NCBI GenBank assembly: GCA_965602675.1
Contig: CBFCZO010000005.1
Coordinates: 9,372 to 73,371 of the forward strand
DNA: 64,000 nt
Source of the DNA: DATKUA01 sp965602675
Lineage (GTDB): Bacteria; Acidobacteriota; DATKUA01
Direction of reading: 5' to 3'
The translations under genes and the position numbers were made by a program. A model generated the notes under the pieces. The model was not told where the DNA came from and made no database searches. It worked only from the letters and a program-made list of their open reading frames with translations. Of the stretch, positions 1-8,371 are shown in pieces; positions within the stretch are counted from its first letter, which is position 1, and each line of letters opens with the position of its first letter.

Positions 1-337
1 GCTGGGTTCCGGAAGCAGAATTCAGCAAAGGCGATAACTCATTCCTACTGAAATTTCTTTAATTTTAATGTACTATATTAGATAAGCTGTAGCGTTGGCT
101 CTGTTCATTTCTATTCTGTATCCACTTTGTTGATCGATTTGTTCGCGTTCTCTTCAGTTAATTTGGTGTAAAGGTGATTCCATTGTTGCGGAAAGCAATA
201 TAAGTGTGCGGCAGTATAATGCTGAGGATGTTGAGCCGACTGCCGACAGGAGCTATGTTCTTATGGCGGGTTATAGGGATCGTTGATCCTCCGCTACGGA
301 GTTTCGAGCGTGAGTCCACTCCAGAGGAGAAACTAAC
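1..337. other. upstream intergenic region, no gene seen
   Basis: No convincing gene is seen. An AT-rich stretch around 55-85 could hold promoter elements, but I cannot choose a -35/-10 pair. One frame is open from about 140 to the stop at 286-288 and reads somewhat like protein, but it has no ATG, GTG or TTG near its beginning with a ribosome-binding site, so it is not called. The last 15 bases carry the AGAGGAGA ribosome-binding site of the gene at 338. Confidence 0.5.
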
Positions 338-1354
338 ATGCTTGATTTGAGCATAGAGATTCTTTACTGGTTCAACACGGTGCTACCCGGGATAATGGGG
401 ATCGCCGTGCTCCTTACCAGGCGATGGCGCCACCTGAGGTGGTTTCCTTTCTACGCCTTAATCGTCTTCGCGATGAATGTTGTCTATCTCTCCTGGCTCT
501 ACAACATTCCTTTCTACTGGATCAAACATCTCTCCGGCGAGCTGCTCGCTCTGGGAGTTATCGTGGAAGTTCTGCGAAAAGAGGCGAACAAGCGGCCCAT
601 ATGGCCGTGGTTGGCGCTGATTTCTCTCTCGACGGTATATTTCCTCCCCATCGACGGCAATCTGAAGTTCTATCTGCCTCAAGAGATCTTTGCCATCGGG
701 CTTGCTTTGGAGCTTCCCACTGCGTTGCGGGTGAAGAGCGCTCCGCTGCTTGCCTGGGCATTGATAGGTTCTGCGACCCTGGTAAGCGACGTAATAAAGT
801 ACTTTAATCCCTGGGAGGTAGTCTTCCAGATTCTTCGAGTCCTCGACCCGATGGTCTTCACAATCTTCGGGCTTATTCTGCTCGGTGGCATTTTCTGGCC
901 TGAACTCTCTCGCATCGGCCGTTGGATCCGGGCTTTTCTAGCGAGCTTACGCCCGGGGCTGCGCCCTGCTCCGGCGACGGGACGCGCGATGGCAGCTAGA
1001 TCAACCGTTGGGAACGCCGAAAACGTAATGAATTTTCCGCAGCAAGAATCCCCTTATGTCGATCGGGAGGAGTTGCAGAAAACCGACTCCGTTGGCAAGG
1101 ATAAACAGCTGGAGTTGATATCAAAGAAGCTGGATACGCTAGGTGCAGCCGTTGAGGCCGCCGCTATGTTGTCGCTCAGCTTGAAGAAACCATTTCTCTC
1201 TCCGCAGGATTTGGCCCTTTATCTTGGAACGGATGTTGAAACGGCAAAGAAGTTTGTTGAAAAACATAACGTAACAAGGGTTGACCTGACCGACAATCCT
1301 GACGAATGGGTCGTATTTCGTGCCGATGTGGACAGCGCATTAGGCAATGAATGA
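338..1354 (+). CDS. polytopic membrane protein with C-terminal HTH-like domain (paralogue A)
   Basis: Not a family I can name. The N-terminal ~195 residues hold about six hydrophobic segments (near 7-26, 36-56, 64-78, 90-106, 135-152, 165-190) with short, partly basic loops (TRRWRHLRWFPFY). A polar, Pro/Ala-rich linker (~200-260) leads to a compact ~65-residue tail with helices around SPQDLALYLG and ETAKKFVEKH and a final strand EWVVFRADVD. This layout resembles a small winged or excisionase-like helix-turn-helix, inferred by eye. The paralogue at 1886-2899 matches it along its whole length, most closely in the first 190 residues and the last 65. The start has a strong AGAGGAGA site 8 bases upstream. 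A membrane-anchored regulator or a membrane partner of the small protein at 1654 are both possible. Confidence 0.75.
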   Translation: MLDLSIEILYWFNTVLPGIMGIAVLLTRRWRHLRWFPFYALIVFAMNVVYLSWLYNIPFYWIKHLSGELLALGVIVEVLRKEANKRPIWPWLALISLSTVYFLPIDGNLKFYLPQEIFAIGLALELPTALRVKSAPLLAWALIGSATLVSDVIKYFNPWEVVFQILRVLDPMVFTIFGLILLGGIFWPELSRIGRWIRAFLASLRPGLRPAPATGRAMAARSTVGNAENVMNFPQQESPYVDREELQKTDSVGKDKQLELISKKLDTLGAAVEAAAMLSLSLKKPFLSPQDLALYLGTDVETAKKFVEKHNVTRVDLTDNPDEWVVFRADVDSALGNE

Positions 1355-1460
1355 TGCCGGCAGTCTAACTTTTTATTGTTTTCAGCAGAAAATACGCGTT
1401 TGAGCTCACATTTCACGCCAATTTTCCTGTTATTTTCATCAGTACAGGAATGATTTCCAC

Positions 1461-1489
1461 TTGAAAAAACGCCGAAATGGAATTATTAT
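1461..1489 (+). promoter_or_regulatory. sigma70-like promoter for the small-protein/paralogue B unit
   Basis: TTGAAA (1461-1466) and TATTAT (1484-1489) are separated by exactly 17 bases, a near-consensus arrangement. Transcription would begin near 1496, giving a leader of about 158 bases before the small gene at 1654. A second TATAAT lies at 1523-1528, with a poorer -35 (TTGCCG at 1498, 19-base spacing). Confidence 0.55.
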
Positions 1490-1495
1490 TTATAT

Positions 1496-1653
1496 AATTG
1501 CCGATAGAGACTTGAATAAGAATATAATCCTGCCCCCGCAGGTCTCGTTATAATATTGCCCCCGCTTGTCCTGAAGCGCCTCCTGAGGGGGGCCGCTATT
1601 GTCGCGGAGCCTGTGCTTCGCGGAGAGTGAACCGCTAACCAAGGAGTGGCTTT
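1496..1653 (+). promoter_or_regulatory. long structured 5' leader of the small-protein gene
   Basis: The predicted transcript leader carries TGCCCCCGC twice (about 1531-1539 and 1557-1565) and then a G6 run near 1588 that could pair with either C5 tract, so two alternative stems are conceivable. Further hairpins are CCTC-CTGA-GAGG-like at about 1578-1592 and CGCGGAG/CTTCGCG at about 1606-1625. The leader ends at an AAGGAG ribosome-binding site at 1640-1645. Riboregulation is an inference; the leader matches no riboswitch class I recognise. Confidence 0.35.
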
Positions 1654-1869
1654 ATGGCATACACGCCTAAGCATAAACCCGGTGACGTGATCGAGCTGAA
1701 GGGCGAGATCAGGTCCGTCGTCAGCTTCCCGGATGAAGATGGAAATCTCCAACCGATGTACATGATCGCTGCCGGTTGCAGCTGGTTCTGGGCCTGGGCA
1801 GACATTATCGACGGAGCCAAGCCGGGCGGGGATCCCACAGGACCGCCGCCTTGGCCGCCTGGAACATGA
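1654..1869 (+). CDS. 71-residue Trp/Pro/Gly-rich small protein of unknown function
   Basis: A small gene with AAGGAG eight bases before its ATG, set between two paralogous membrane-protein genes and ending 16 bases before the second. The first half (GDVIELKGEIRSVVSF, then QPMYMIAAG) looks like a small beta-rich fold. The middle is strongly aromatic (CSWFWAWADIID), and the last 16 residues are Gly/Pro-rich (PGGDPTGPPPWPPGT). There is no signal peptide. The GDVI-LK start and a later Cys-Trp-Phe vaguely recall small SH3-like DUF2158 proteins. A modified-peptide precursor was considered, but no maturase is nearby. The ribosome-binding site, position and non-random composition support a real gene; its role is unknown, perhaps as partner of the membrane proteins. 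Confidence 0.65.
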   Translation: MAYTPKHKPGDVIELKGEIRSVVSFPDEDGNLQPMYMIAAGCSWFWAWADIIDGAKPGGDPTGPPPWPPGT

Positions 1870-1885
1870 GGATAGTGTAAATCAG

Positions 1886-2899
1886 ATGAGCTGGGGCGTA
1901 GAACTTCTCTACTGGTGCAATACGGCGCTTCTGGGCCTGCTGGGGGTGGCTGTTCTGGTATCGCGCCGATGGAGGCACATTAGATGGTTTCCGTTCTACG
2001 CCCTGGTTATACTCCTCCTCTCGGTAGTATACCTCGTCTGGCAGTACACGCCGGAATTCAGCGTGATGAAACGCCTCGTAGGCGAGCTACTGGCTCTGGG
2101 CGTGGTGGTTGAAGTTCTGCGTAAAGAGGCCGACCGTAGGCCCCTTTGGCCCTGGCTGGCCCTGATATCGCTCACTTTCGTCCCCTTCCTGCCTTTAGAT
2201 CCTTACACGCGTTTTTACCTACCCCAGGAGGTCTTTGCCATCGGCCTGGCGCTGGAGTTGCCTACCGCTCTCCGCTCTCGCAGCGCGCCGCTGCTCGCCT
2301 GGTCGGTGATCGGGATTGCCACAGTCACAAGCGACTCCATCAAATTGATAAGCCCGACGCTTGAGGTACAGCAGGTCATACGGGTGCTGGATCCGATAGT
2401 GTTTTCTGTCTTTGTAGGAATTCTGATCGCAGGATTTCTCTGGCCGGAGATTGAAAAGCTCGTGAGATCGGTGCAGAGGATTGTCCTCGGCAGAAAGCGT
2501 AAGCTGCTAAAGCTTCCCTTGCGTGAGAGCCTCGCAACTGCGGAATCCCCTACGCGGGAGATGGGGCGTGTTGTCTCCTTCCCCGATCAGCGAAGCGCCG
2601 CCGTGACTGCATGGGTGCCTGCGTCCTCGGAGACGCCCGGTCGCAGATTGCAGGTGGAATCGCTATCCAGAAAGCTGGAGGCATTGGCTCACGCCATCGA
2701 GGTTTCCAGCAGGCTGTCGCTGAGCCTCAAAAAACCCTTTCTGTCCCCTCAGGATCTTGCCATGTATCTCGGTGTCGAAGAGGAAACGGCCCGCAAGTTC
2801 GTAGCGCAGCGGGAGCTGGTAAAGGTCCAGCTGACTGACGATCCAAGTGAGTGGGTTGTTTTTCGAGCGGACGTCGACGAGAAACTGGGCGATTCCTGA
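1886..2899 (+). CDS. polytopic membrane protein with C-terminal HTH-like domain (paralogue B)
   Basis: Full-length paralogue of the gene at 338, with the same six or so membrane segments and the same signatures: RWRHIRWFPFYALV, GELLALGVVVEVLRKEA, then FYLPQEVFAIGLALELPTALR. The linker (about 205-265) is divergent and polar. The C-terminal tail is nearly identical (KKPFLSPQDLAMYLG, ETARKFV, EWVVFRADVD). The duplicated ends and diverged linker suggest that the membrane part and the tail are the functional modules. It follows the small gene by 16 bases and is probably translated from the same message; its own site (GAGGAT, about 13 bases upstream) is weak, consistent with translational coupling. 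No homologous family is recognised. Confidence 0.75.
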   Translation: MSWGVELLYWCNTALLGLLGVAVLVSRRWRHIRWFPFYALVILLLSVVYLVWQYTPEFSVMKRLVGELLALGVVVEVLRKEADRRPLWPWLALISLTFVPFLPLDPYTRFYLPQEVFAIGLALELPTALRSRSAPLLAWSVIGIATVTSDSIKLISPTLEVQQVIRVLDPIVFSVFVGILIAGFLWPEIEKLVRSVQRIVLGRKRKLLKLPLRESLATAESPTREMGRVVSFPDQRSAAVTAWVPASSETPGRRLQVESLSRKLEALAHAIEVSSRLSLSLKKPFLSPQDLAMYLGVEEETARKFVAQRELVKVQLTDDPSEWVVFRADVDEKLGDS

Positions 2900-2930
2900 T
2901 CGACCGGGCGAATCCACTTCCCGGAGTAAT

Positions 2931-3689
2931 TTATTTTTTTCTCATGAAAGGGCTGACCGACGAACCCTCGCCTCCGCCGCGGTTGCTCGCTGCAACCATC
3001 GTCAGCCAGATAATCCCTATCAGCAGGCCTACCAGCACTATCCAACGAAAAGCGTCCCAGAGCCAATCGAGAATTATTTGGGGATCGGTTATTTGCACGG
3101 TGCCCAGCGCACTTTCAGCTACGGACAGGAAGCGGTTGAATTCTCTCTCTTTCGCCGTGTAAGTGACCGCATACAAGTAGTCTGTGCCGGGAATTAGAAA
3201 CTGGAGCATTTTAATATTGACTGTGCGCCAGCGGAAGATTCCGGTAAGGCGCACTGCCTGCAATCCGCCGATCTCCGATTTCTCTAACGTCAACAGCTTG
3301 AAGCGGCTGTCCATCTCTTCGGAATAGACCGACTCGATCTGCCGCCGCAGGTTATCGACATCTTCCTCTGAGAGCGTCAGGCCGCCGGAATCCGCTTTCA
3401 AGACGTAAACCAGCGGGGTGATGTCCTTTGCCTCCACAGCGTTGATTGTTAAAATTGTGGTCCTTTCGGGATCGACACCAACTATCCTCAGATCGCCTTT
3501 GTCGAGTCTTAGGAGAGTTTCCCTTATATTTTCCGGAGAAACTACCTGCCAGCCCGGCGGTATTTCTATGGATACGTTTCCTTCCGAATCAGACACTCTC
3601 TCAGCGAGGGCAGCGGTTGCCGCCGCGTGAAGGGTACAAAGGCCCGCAAACAGGATCAGCAATATTTGTCCGCTGGATGGCTTGGACAT
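2931..3689 (-). CDS. secreted or membrane-anchored hypothetical protein, DcrB/PsbP-like
   Basis: The 252-residue protein starts with a Sec-type signal sequence (LLILFAGLCTLHAAATAALA). A soluble domain of about 180 residues opens with a lipocalin- or PsbP-like strand pattern (VSIEIPPGWQVVSPENIRETL). A single membrane helix (WIVLVGLLIGIIWLTMVAAS, about 216-235) and a short Gly/Ser/basic tail follow. The likely topology is an extracytoplasmic domain held by a C-terminal anchor. The domain resembles DUF1795/DcrB-type proteins only in outline. A GGGGGACA site precedes the ATG. It lies downstream of, but separate from, the ABC importer operon. Function unknown. Confidence 0.6.
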   Translation of the reverse strand: MSKPSSGQILLILFAGLCTLHAAATAALAERVSDSEGNVSIEIPPGWQVVSPENIRETLLRLDKGDLRIVGVDPERTTILTINAVEAKDITPLVYVLKADSGGLTLSEEDVDNLRRQIESVYSEEMDSRFKLLTLEKSEIGGLQAVRLTGIFRWRTVNIKMLQFLIPGTDYLYAVTYTAKEREFNRFLSVAESALGTVQITDPQIILDWLWDAFRWIVLVGLLIGIIWLTMVAASNRGGGEGSSVSPFMRKK

Positions 3690-3739
3690 TGTCCCCCTGA
3701 TTCTACATCAACTGTTACAATTTTAAACGATCTTGCCGC

Positions 3740-4678
3740 TCAAGGGTGCAATTTGATTTCCTCTTTCTTTCTACCAAGCGACCGAGGCATGCCGCTTGCC
3801 CCCCTGGACACGAACAGAATGGCCAGCGTCAGCACGAATGGAATGATCAAGGCGAGTTCGTCGGGCATCGCCTGCCACCAGAGCTTGAGCCTGACCGCCG
3901 ATGCCTCGGCGAAACCAAAGAAAAGGCATGCGGCCAGCACGGGCAACGGGCGCCATCGCCCGAAGATCACAGCTGCCAGTGCGATGAACCCGCGTCCAGC
4001 GCTCATCCTCTCAGTAAAAAAACCGACATCGCCAAGCGCAAGTTGGGCACCCGCCAATCCGGCCAGTGCACCGCTCATAAGCAGGCAGATGAATCTTGTC
4101 CCGGCAACGTTAATCCCACGGGCGGTTGCCACCGCGGGGTCCTCGCCTGCTGCGCGCACTCGCAAGCCGAACGGTGTGTTCCGTAGCAACCATGAGGTTG
4201 CCACGGCTGCCAGCAGGACGAACAAGAACAGCGGAGCCATTCCGGTGAAAATAAAGTCAGAAAGCGGGCCCAGAACCGGGATTCCTGCTGCGGCGTTGAA
4301 ATCGAACAACGGAAGAGTTGCCACCTGGACTGAGGATTTGCTTGTGAAGACTCCGAACACGATGAAGCCGGTGATACCTAGGGCTAGGATGTTGATTGCC
4401 GCGCCGCTGACAACGTGATCAGCGTCGAAAACCTGGCAGTTGATAAAGTGAGCAGTAGCGAGCGCGATGCCGCCGATTATCGCCAGCCCGCAGCCAATCC
4501 AGGGATCGCCGGTCCAGAACGTTGCCAGCACCGCGCAGAGCGCACCGAAGAGCATCTTTCCTTCGAGGGCGATGTTAACAATTCCGCTGCGTTCGCTGAA
4601 CAGTCCACCGAGGGCAGCCAGGGCGAGGGGAGTGGCGCTCGCCAGGCCGATCTGGATGAAACCTGCCCAGTCCATCAC
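3740..4678 (-). CDS. BMP-type ABC importer, permease 2 (NupQ/YufQ-like)
   Basis: Inner-membrane permease of the branched-chain/simple-sugar permease family (PF02653 type), about 312 residues with eight or so hydrophobic spans. The family signature LRAAGEDPAVATARGINV and the following SGALAGLAGAQLALG coupling region are plain. The N-terminus (GLFSERSGIVNIALEGKMLFGA) is typical of the second, shorter permease in Bacillus NupNOPQ and Borrelia Bmp-type systems. Its start overlaps the end of permease 1 by four bases, so the two are probably translationally coupled and form the heterodimeric channel. Last gene of the four-gene operon. Confidence 0.9.
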   Translation of the reverse strand: MMDWAGFIQIGLASATPLALAALGGLFSERSGIVNIALEGKMLFGALCAVLATFWTGDPWIGCGLAIIGGIALATAHFINCQVFDADHVVSGAAINILALGITGFIVFGVFTSKSSVQVATLPLFDFNAAAGIPVLGPLSDFIFTGMAPLFLFVLLAAVATSWLLRNTPFGLRVRAAGEDPAVATARGINVAGTRFICLLMSGALAGLAGAQLALGDVGFFTERMSAGRGFIALAAVIFGRWRPLPVLAACLFFGFAEASAVRLKLWWQAMPDELALIIPFVLTLAILFVSRGASGMPRSLGRKKEEIKLHP

Positions 4679-5724
4679 GCTTTCCTCGACATCCGCGCAG
4701 CGATGGTCCGCCTTATCGGTCGTGCTGCCAGCAGCGCGAAGATAACGATTCCCTGGAACAGAAAGATGATGTCGGAGCTGATTTCCGCCTCAAACTGCAA
4801 CAGCTTGGACGCGTTGCGCATCAAACCGAAAAGCAGCGCCGCCGCGACGACTCCTGCCGGATGATTCCGGCCCAGGAGCGCCACAGTGATACCGTCAAAA
4901 CCATACCCGGGCGAGAACTGGCTGTAGAAGCTGCCGAACACGCCGCTGACCTCCGCCGCCCCTCCCAGGCCGGCCAGAGCTCCGGAAAGGCCGAACGTCA
5001 GTATCAGCGTGCCGCGCACATTAATGCCCGCCGCCGCCGCTGCTCCCTGATTCGCGCCGGCTGCACGCAGCTCGAAGCCGAAAGGCAATCGAAAGAGCAG
5101 CCAGTAAAGCAGCGCCGCCACGATCAGCGAGATGAAAAACGCGGCGTTGAAATCGGTCGCTCCCACCGTATCAAGTGTCGGCCACCAGCCCCCCGGCTGG
5201 ATCGGCGGAGTTTTCTCTGTAGAGGCTTCCGCGCGGAACGGTCCTCTCACCAGCCACATGCAGAGGTTGATGGCGATGTAGTTCATCATGATGCAGCCGA
5301 TGACCTCATGCGCACCGCGATACAAACGAATGGCGATCGGAACCATCGCCCAGGCGTAACCTGCTGCTGCTGCCACGACCATCATCAACACGGCAGTCAT
5401 CGGGCCGAGGTTGAGATAATGCCCAGCCAGCGCCGCCGCGAAGCCGCCGACGAAGAGTTGCCCCTCCCCGCCGATGTTGAACAGCCCCGCGCGGAAGGCC
5501 AGTGCAAGGCTGAGTCCTGAGAAGATCAGCGGCATGCTCGACATCAGCGTGCCGTAGACGCTCTCGAGATCCCCCAGCCCGCCGCAGATGAACAACGAGA
5601 GCACGGTAATCGGGTTGTGGCCGATCAAAGCCACGACAATGCTGAGCACAGCCGCGGCGAGCAGCACCGCGATTAGTGAGTCGATCAACGGTCCGCTTCG
5701 CAGCTGCTGCAGGATTCCCCTCAT
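4675..5724 (-). CDS. BMP-type ABC importer, permease 1 (NupP/YufP-like)
   Basis: Inner-membrane permease of about 349 residues, PF02653 type. It has an N-terminal hydrophobic helix, the sequence AFRAGLFNIGGEGQLFVGG that marks the NupP-like subunit, and the cytoplasmic coupling motif ELRAAGANQGAAAAAGINV followed by GLSGALAGLGGAAEVSG. The long periplasmic loop around 150-185 is normal for the larger permease. It overlaps both neighbours by four bases, which supports one polycistronic message and fixed subunit stoichiometry. Substrate cannot be read from sequence; purine or pyrimidine nucleosides are usual for this family. Confidence 0.9.
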   Translation of the reverse strand: MRGILQQLRSGPLIDSLIAVLLAAAVLSIVVALIGHNPITVLSLFICGGLGDLESVYGTLMSSMPLIFSGLSLALAFRAGLFNIGGEGQLFVGGFAAALAGHYLNLGPMTAVLMMVVAAAAGYAWAMVPIAIRLYRGAHEVIGCIMMNYIAINLCMWLVRGPFRAEASTEKTPPIQPGGWWPTLDTVGATDFNAAFFISLIVAALLYWLLFRLPFGFELRAAGANQGAAAAAGINVRGTLILTFGLSGALAGLGGAAEVSGVFGSFYSQFSPGYGFDGITVALLGRNHPAGVVAAALLFGLMRNASKLLQFEAEISSDIIFLFQGIVIFALLAARPIRRTIAARMSRKA

Positions 5725-7271
5725 GCCGCGCTCCCCCTTGTCATCAGGAGGCCGATTTTTCGTGCGTCGAGCTCGCTGCTTGCACCGGCGTCGATCAGCA
5801 TTCCGGCAAACAGCACGGCGATGCGATGAGCGTAGGTGAGTAAGTCCTCAAGCTCGGTGCTGATCAGCAGCACCGCGTCGCCTTGTGATGCCAACTCGAG
5901 CATCCTCTCATAGCAACGGCGCGCCGCAACGACGTCGAGACCCCTGGTCGGGCCGTGGGCCACGATCAATCGCGGCTCGCGATCGAGCTCGCGCGCGAGC
6001 ATAAGCTTCTGCTGGTTGCCACCGCTGAGCGACGCGAGCGATGCATCGGGATCTCCCGCGTCGATGTGGTATTTCCCAACCTTGTCTTTCACATCCTCTC
6101 GCAGCAGATTCATTCTGTAGGAGCCGCGGCAGCGGAGGCGGGGCACTCGGTGGTCGCCAAGCAGCCGATTCAAAACGAGTGAGAAAGGCGGTATTACGCC
6201 GTCGGCGAAGCGGTCCTCGGGAATGTACACCACTCCCAGCTTCCTGCGGTCCTTTGCCCCGAGGCGGCTGACATCCCGGCCCGAGAGAAGAATTGATCCC
6301 GCTGCCGGCGGGTGAAGGCCGATGACCGCCTCGGCGAGTTCCTTTTGTCCGCTGCCGGTCACGCCGGCGATACCAAGGATTTCGCCGGGACGCAGGCGCA
6401 ACGAGACTCCTGACAAGGTGGTCCTGCTCTCTTTGTCAGTGCAGTCGACACCCCTCAGTTCGACGACCGGCTCCGCCCGTTCATCGACGTTGGGAAGCTC
6501 GCGCTCTTTTACGGCCAGCAGATCCGCAGCCTCGGGCACGATGGCGCCGATCAGGCGCTCCTCGTTCATCTCCTCGCGTTCGAAACCGGCGGTGACAATG
6601 CCGCGCCGGAGAACAGTCACCATATCGGCGTGTTTAATGACTTCGCGTAGCCGATGGGTGATCAGGATGACTGTCCTGCCTTCGTCGGCGAGCCGCCGCA
6701 ACAGGCGGTAAAGGTTCTCGATTTCCTGGGGCGCGAGCGTGGCTGTGGGCTCGTCGAAGATGAGTATTTCGGCGCCGGTGAAGAGCATGCGCGCGATTTC
6801 CACGAGCTGGCGTTCGGAGACCGAGAGTTCGGCAATCGGCCTGTTGGGGTCAACTCCACCCCCCAGCTCAGCGAAGATCTCGTCGAGCCGCTGTAGCGCC
6901 TGACGCCTGTCGATTTGTATTCCCCTGACCGGCTCGCAGCCGAGAATGATATTCTCCAGTGCCGGGAAAGCGGGTACCAGGCTGAAGTGCTGTTGAAGCA
7001 TCCCGATTCCGAGGGCGATCGCCCTGCGGGCCGAGTGGCTTCCGGCGATCCTGTTGCCGTTGACTTCCAACTCTCCCGCGTCGGAATGCAGCAGCCCGAA
7101 GAGAACCTTCATCAGGGTAGTCTTGCCGGCGCCGTTCTCGCCGATCACCGCATTGATGAACCCCTTGTATGCAGTGAAATCGACGCCGCGCAGGGCTTCT
7201 GTTTCACCAAAGCGCTTTCGGATTCCGGTCATCCTGACGACCGGCCGTGGTCCAGTTTCAGGCAGACTCAT
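5721..7271 (-). CDS. BMP-type ABC importer, double ATPase (NupO/YufO-like)
   Basis: Cytoplasmic ATP-binding subunit of 516 residues with two nucleotide-binding domains in tandem, as in RbsA/NupO. The first has Walker A GENGAGKTT (about 43-51), the signature LSVSERQLVEIARML and Walker B LIFDEPTATL. The second has a degenerate Walker A (GVTGSGQKEL), the signature LSGGNQQKLMLAREL and a degenerate Walker B (LIVAHGPTRGLD). An intact first site with an altered second site is usual for this family. It drives uptake through the two permeases downstream. The four-base overlap with the binding-protein gene and with permease 1 places it second in the operon. Confidence 0.93.
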   Translation of the reverse strand: MSLPETGPRPVVRMTGIRKRFGETEALRGVDFTAYKGFINAVIGENGAGKTTLMKVLFGLLHSDAGELEVNGNRIAGSHSARRAIALGIGMLQQHFSLVPAFPALENIILGCEPVRGIQIDRRQALQRLDEIFAELGGGVDPNRPIAELSVSERQLVEIARMLFTGAEILIFDEPTATLAPQEIENLYRLLRRLADEGRTVILITHRLREVIKHADMVTVLRRGIVTAGFEREEMNEERLIGAIVPEAADLLAVKERELPNVDERAEPVVELRGVDCTDKESRTTLSGVSLRLRPGEILGIAGVTGSGQKELAEAVIGLHPPAAGSILLSGRDVSRLGAKDRRKLGVVYIPEDRFADGVIPPFSLVLNRLLGDHRVPRLRCRGSYRMNLLREDVKDKVGKYHIDAGDPDASLASLSGGNQQKLMLARELDREPRLIVAHGPTRGLDVVAARRCYERMLELASQGDAVLLISTELEDLLTYAHRIAVLFAGMLIDAGASSELDARKIGLLMTRGSAA

Positions 7272-8314
7272 TGTGTCAGCAGCGATATGGGTTGAAAGGT
7301 GTCAACTTTCTTATAGCTCTGCGGCAGCTTGATTTCTTGCTCTATGATCAACAGCCGTGCTTGTGCGATGGCGGCGTGGATTTCCTGCGGGATCAAGACC
7401 CTCGTATGGCGCATGTCGGTAAAAGAGAGTGCGTCCTCGGCGATGCCGATGGTGTGCATGCCTCCCTTGAACCTGCCTTCCAGCAGATCCTTGACTGCGT
7501 CATAGACGACGACGTCGATGCGCTTGAGCGCCGAGGTGAGCACCTTGCCCGGGACCTCGTCGTCCTGATCGAGGTCGACGCCGATCAGGAACGCCCGACG
7601 CCTGCTGTTGCGTACCGCTGTGATCGCTCCCAGGCCGGTGGCTCCCGAAAGCTGGAAGACTATGTCGCGGCCGTCATTGATCATTTGGCGCGTGATCAGG
7701 TTGCCCTTTTTGGGATCGTTGAAGCTGCCGGCGGTGAGGGAGCGGACGTCGGTATTAAAGTTCCAGGTGGCATCGGCGCAGAGCAACCCCGTGCGGAAGC
7801 CGATATCGAACGTCTCGACGCTGGGGATGTTCATCCCCTTGAGCACACCCACTTTATGACTCTCGCTCATCCCTCCGGCAAGAATCCCGGCGAGGAAGCC
7901 GATCTCTTCGGAACGGAAGACGTATGAAGCGACGTTACTGCGATTCGGGATGTGGCCGTCGATGAATACGAAACGGCTTTCTGGGTAGCGGCCGCTGACG
8001 TCGGTCATCGCGTCGAGCAGCAGAAAGCCGTTGGCGACAGTCAGGTCGCTGTAACGCGCGCCGATGGAGAGATTCTTGACATAGTTGGCGGGGTCGGACG
8101 ACTCGATCTTCTTGACCACGATCCCCAGTTCGCGCTTGGCGCATTGCATGCCGTTCCAGCAGATCTCGTTGAAGCCCTTGTCGCCGACGCCGGAGGTATC
8201 GGTTACCAGCGTAACCACGAGCTTGTCACCGTGTTGCGTCATCTCGCAACAGCCCGCAGCGGCAGCGAGCAGAGCAGCCACGCAGACGGCAAACGATAAA
8301 CGAAGTGCCTTCAT
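7268..8314 (-). CDS. BMP family substrate-binding lipoprotein (NupN/BmpA-like)
   Basis: First gene of the importer operon. The 348-residue protein begins with a lipoprotein signal (AALLAAAAGC, Cys near 22), so it should be anchored outside the inner membrane. Family features are the strand VVTLVTDTSGVGDKGFNE after the lipid anchor, the hinge-region segment ESRFVFIDGHIPN, and GFRTGLLCADATWNF, where many members have GFxAG. BMP proteins bind nucleosides or related ligands in the periplasm and hand them to the permeases. GGGGGAT directly precedes the ATG. The C-terminus (KKVDTFQPISLLTQ) is unremarkable. Ligand not deducible. Confidence 0.9.
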   Translation of the reverse strand: MKALRLSFAVCVAALLAAAAGCCEMTQHGDKLVVTLVTDTSGVGDKGFNEICWNGMQCAKRELGIVVKKIESSDPANYVKNLSIGARYSDLTVANGFLLLDAMTDVSGRYPESRFVFIDGHIPNRSNVASYVFRSEEIGFLAGILAGGMSESHKVGVLKGMNIPSVETFDIGFRTGLLCADATWNFNTDVRSLTAGSFNDPKKGNLITRQMINDGRDIVFQLSGATGLGAITAVRNSRRRAFLIGVDLDQDDEVPGKVLTSALKRIDVVVYDAVKDLLEGRFKGGMHTIGIAEDALSFTDMRHTRVLIPQEIHAAIAQARLLIIEQEIKLPQSYKKVDTFQPISLLTQ

Positions 8315-8371
8315 ATCCCCCGGTCACCGATTAGAATCTTATTTTAACAGAGGCTTTACAGAGATGTGCGA

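Noticed and set aside
139..288. Short protein-like open frame before the first membrane protein
   Set aside because: No usable start codon with a ribosome-binding site; could be a decayed gene end, but evidence is too thin.
1654..1869. Small Trp-rich protein as a RiPP precursor
   Set aside because: No cyclase, radical-SAM maturase, YcaO or peptidase-containing transporter is encoded nearby; the flanking genes are not of known maturation families.
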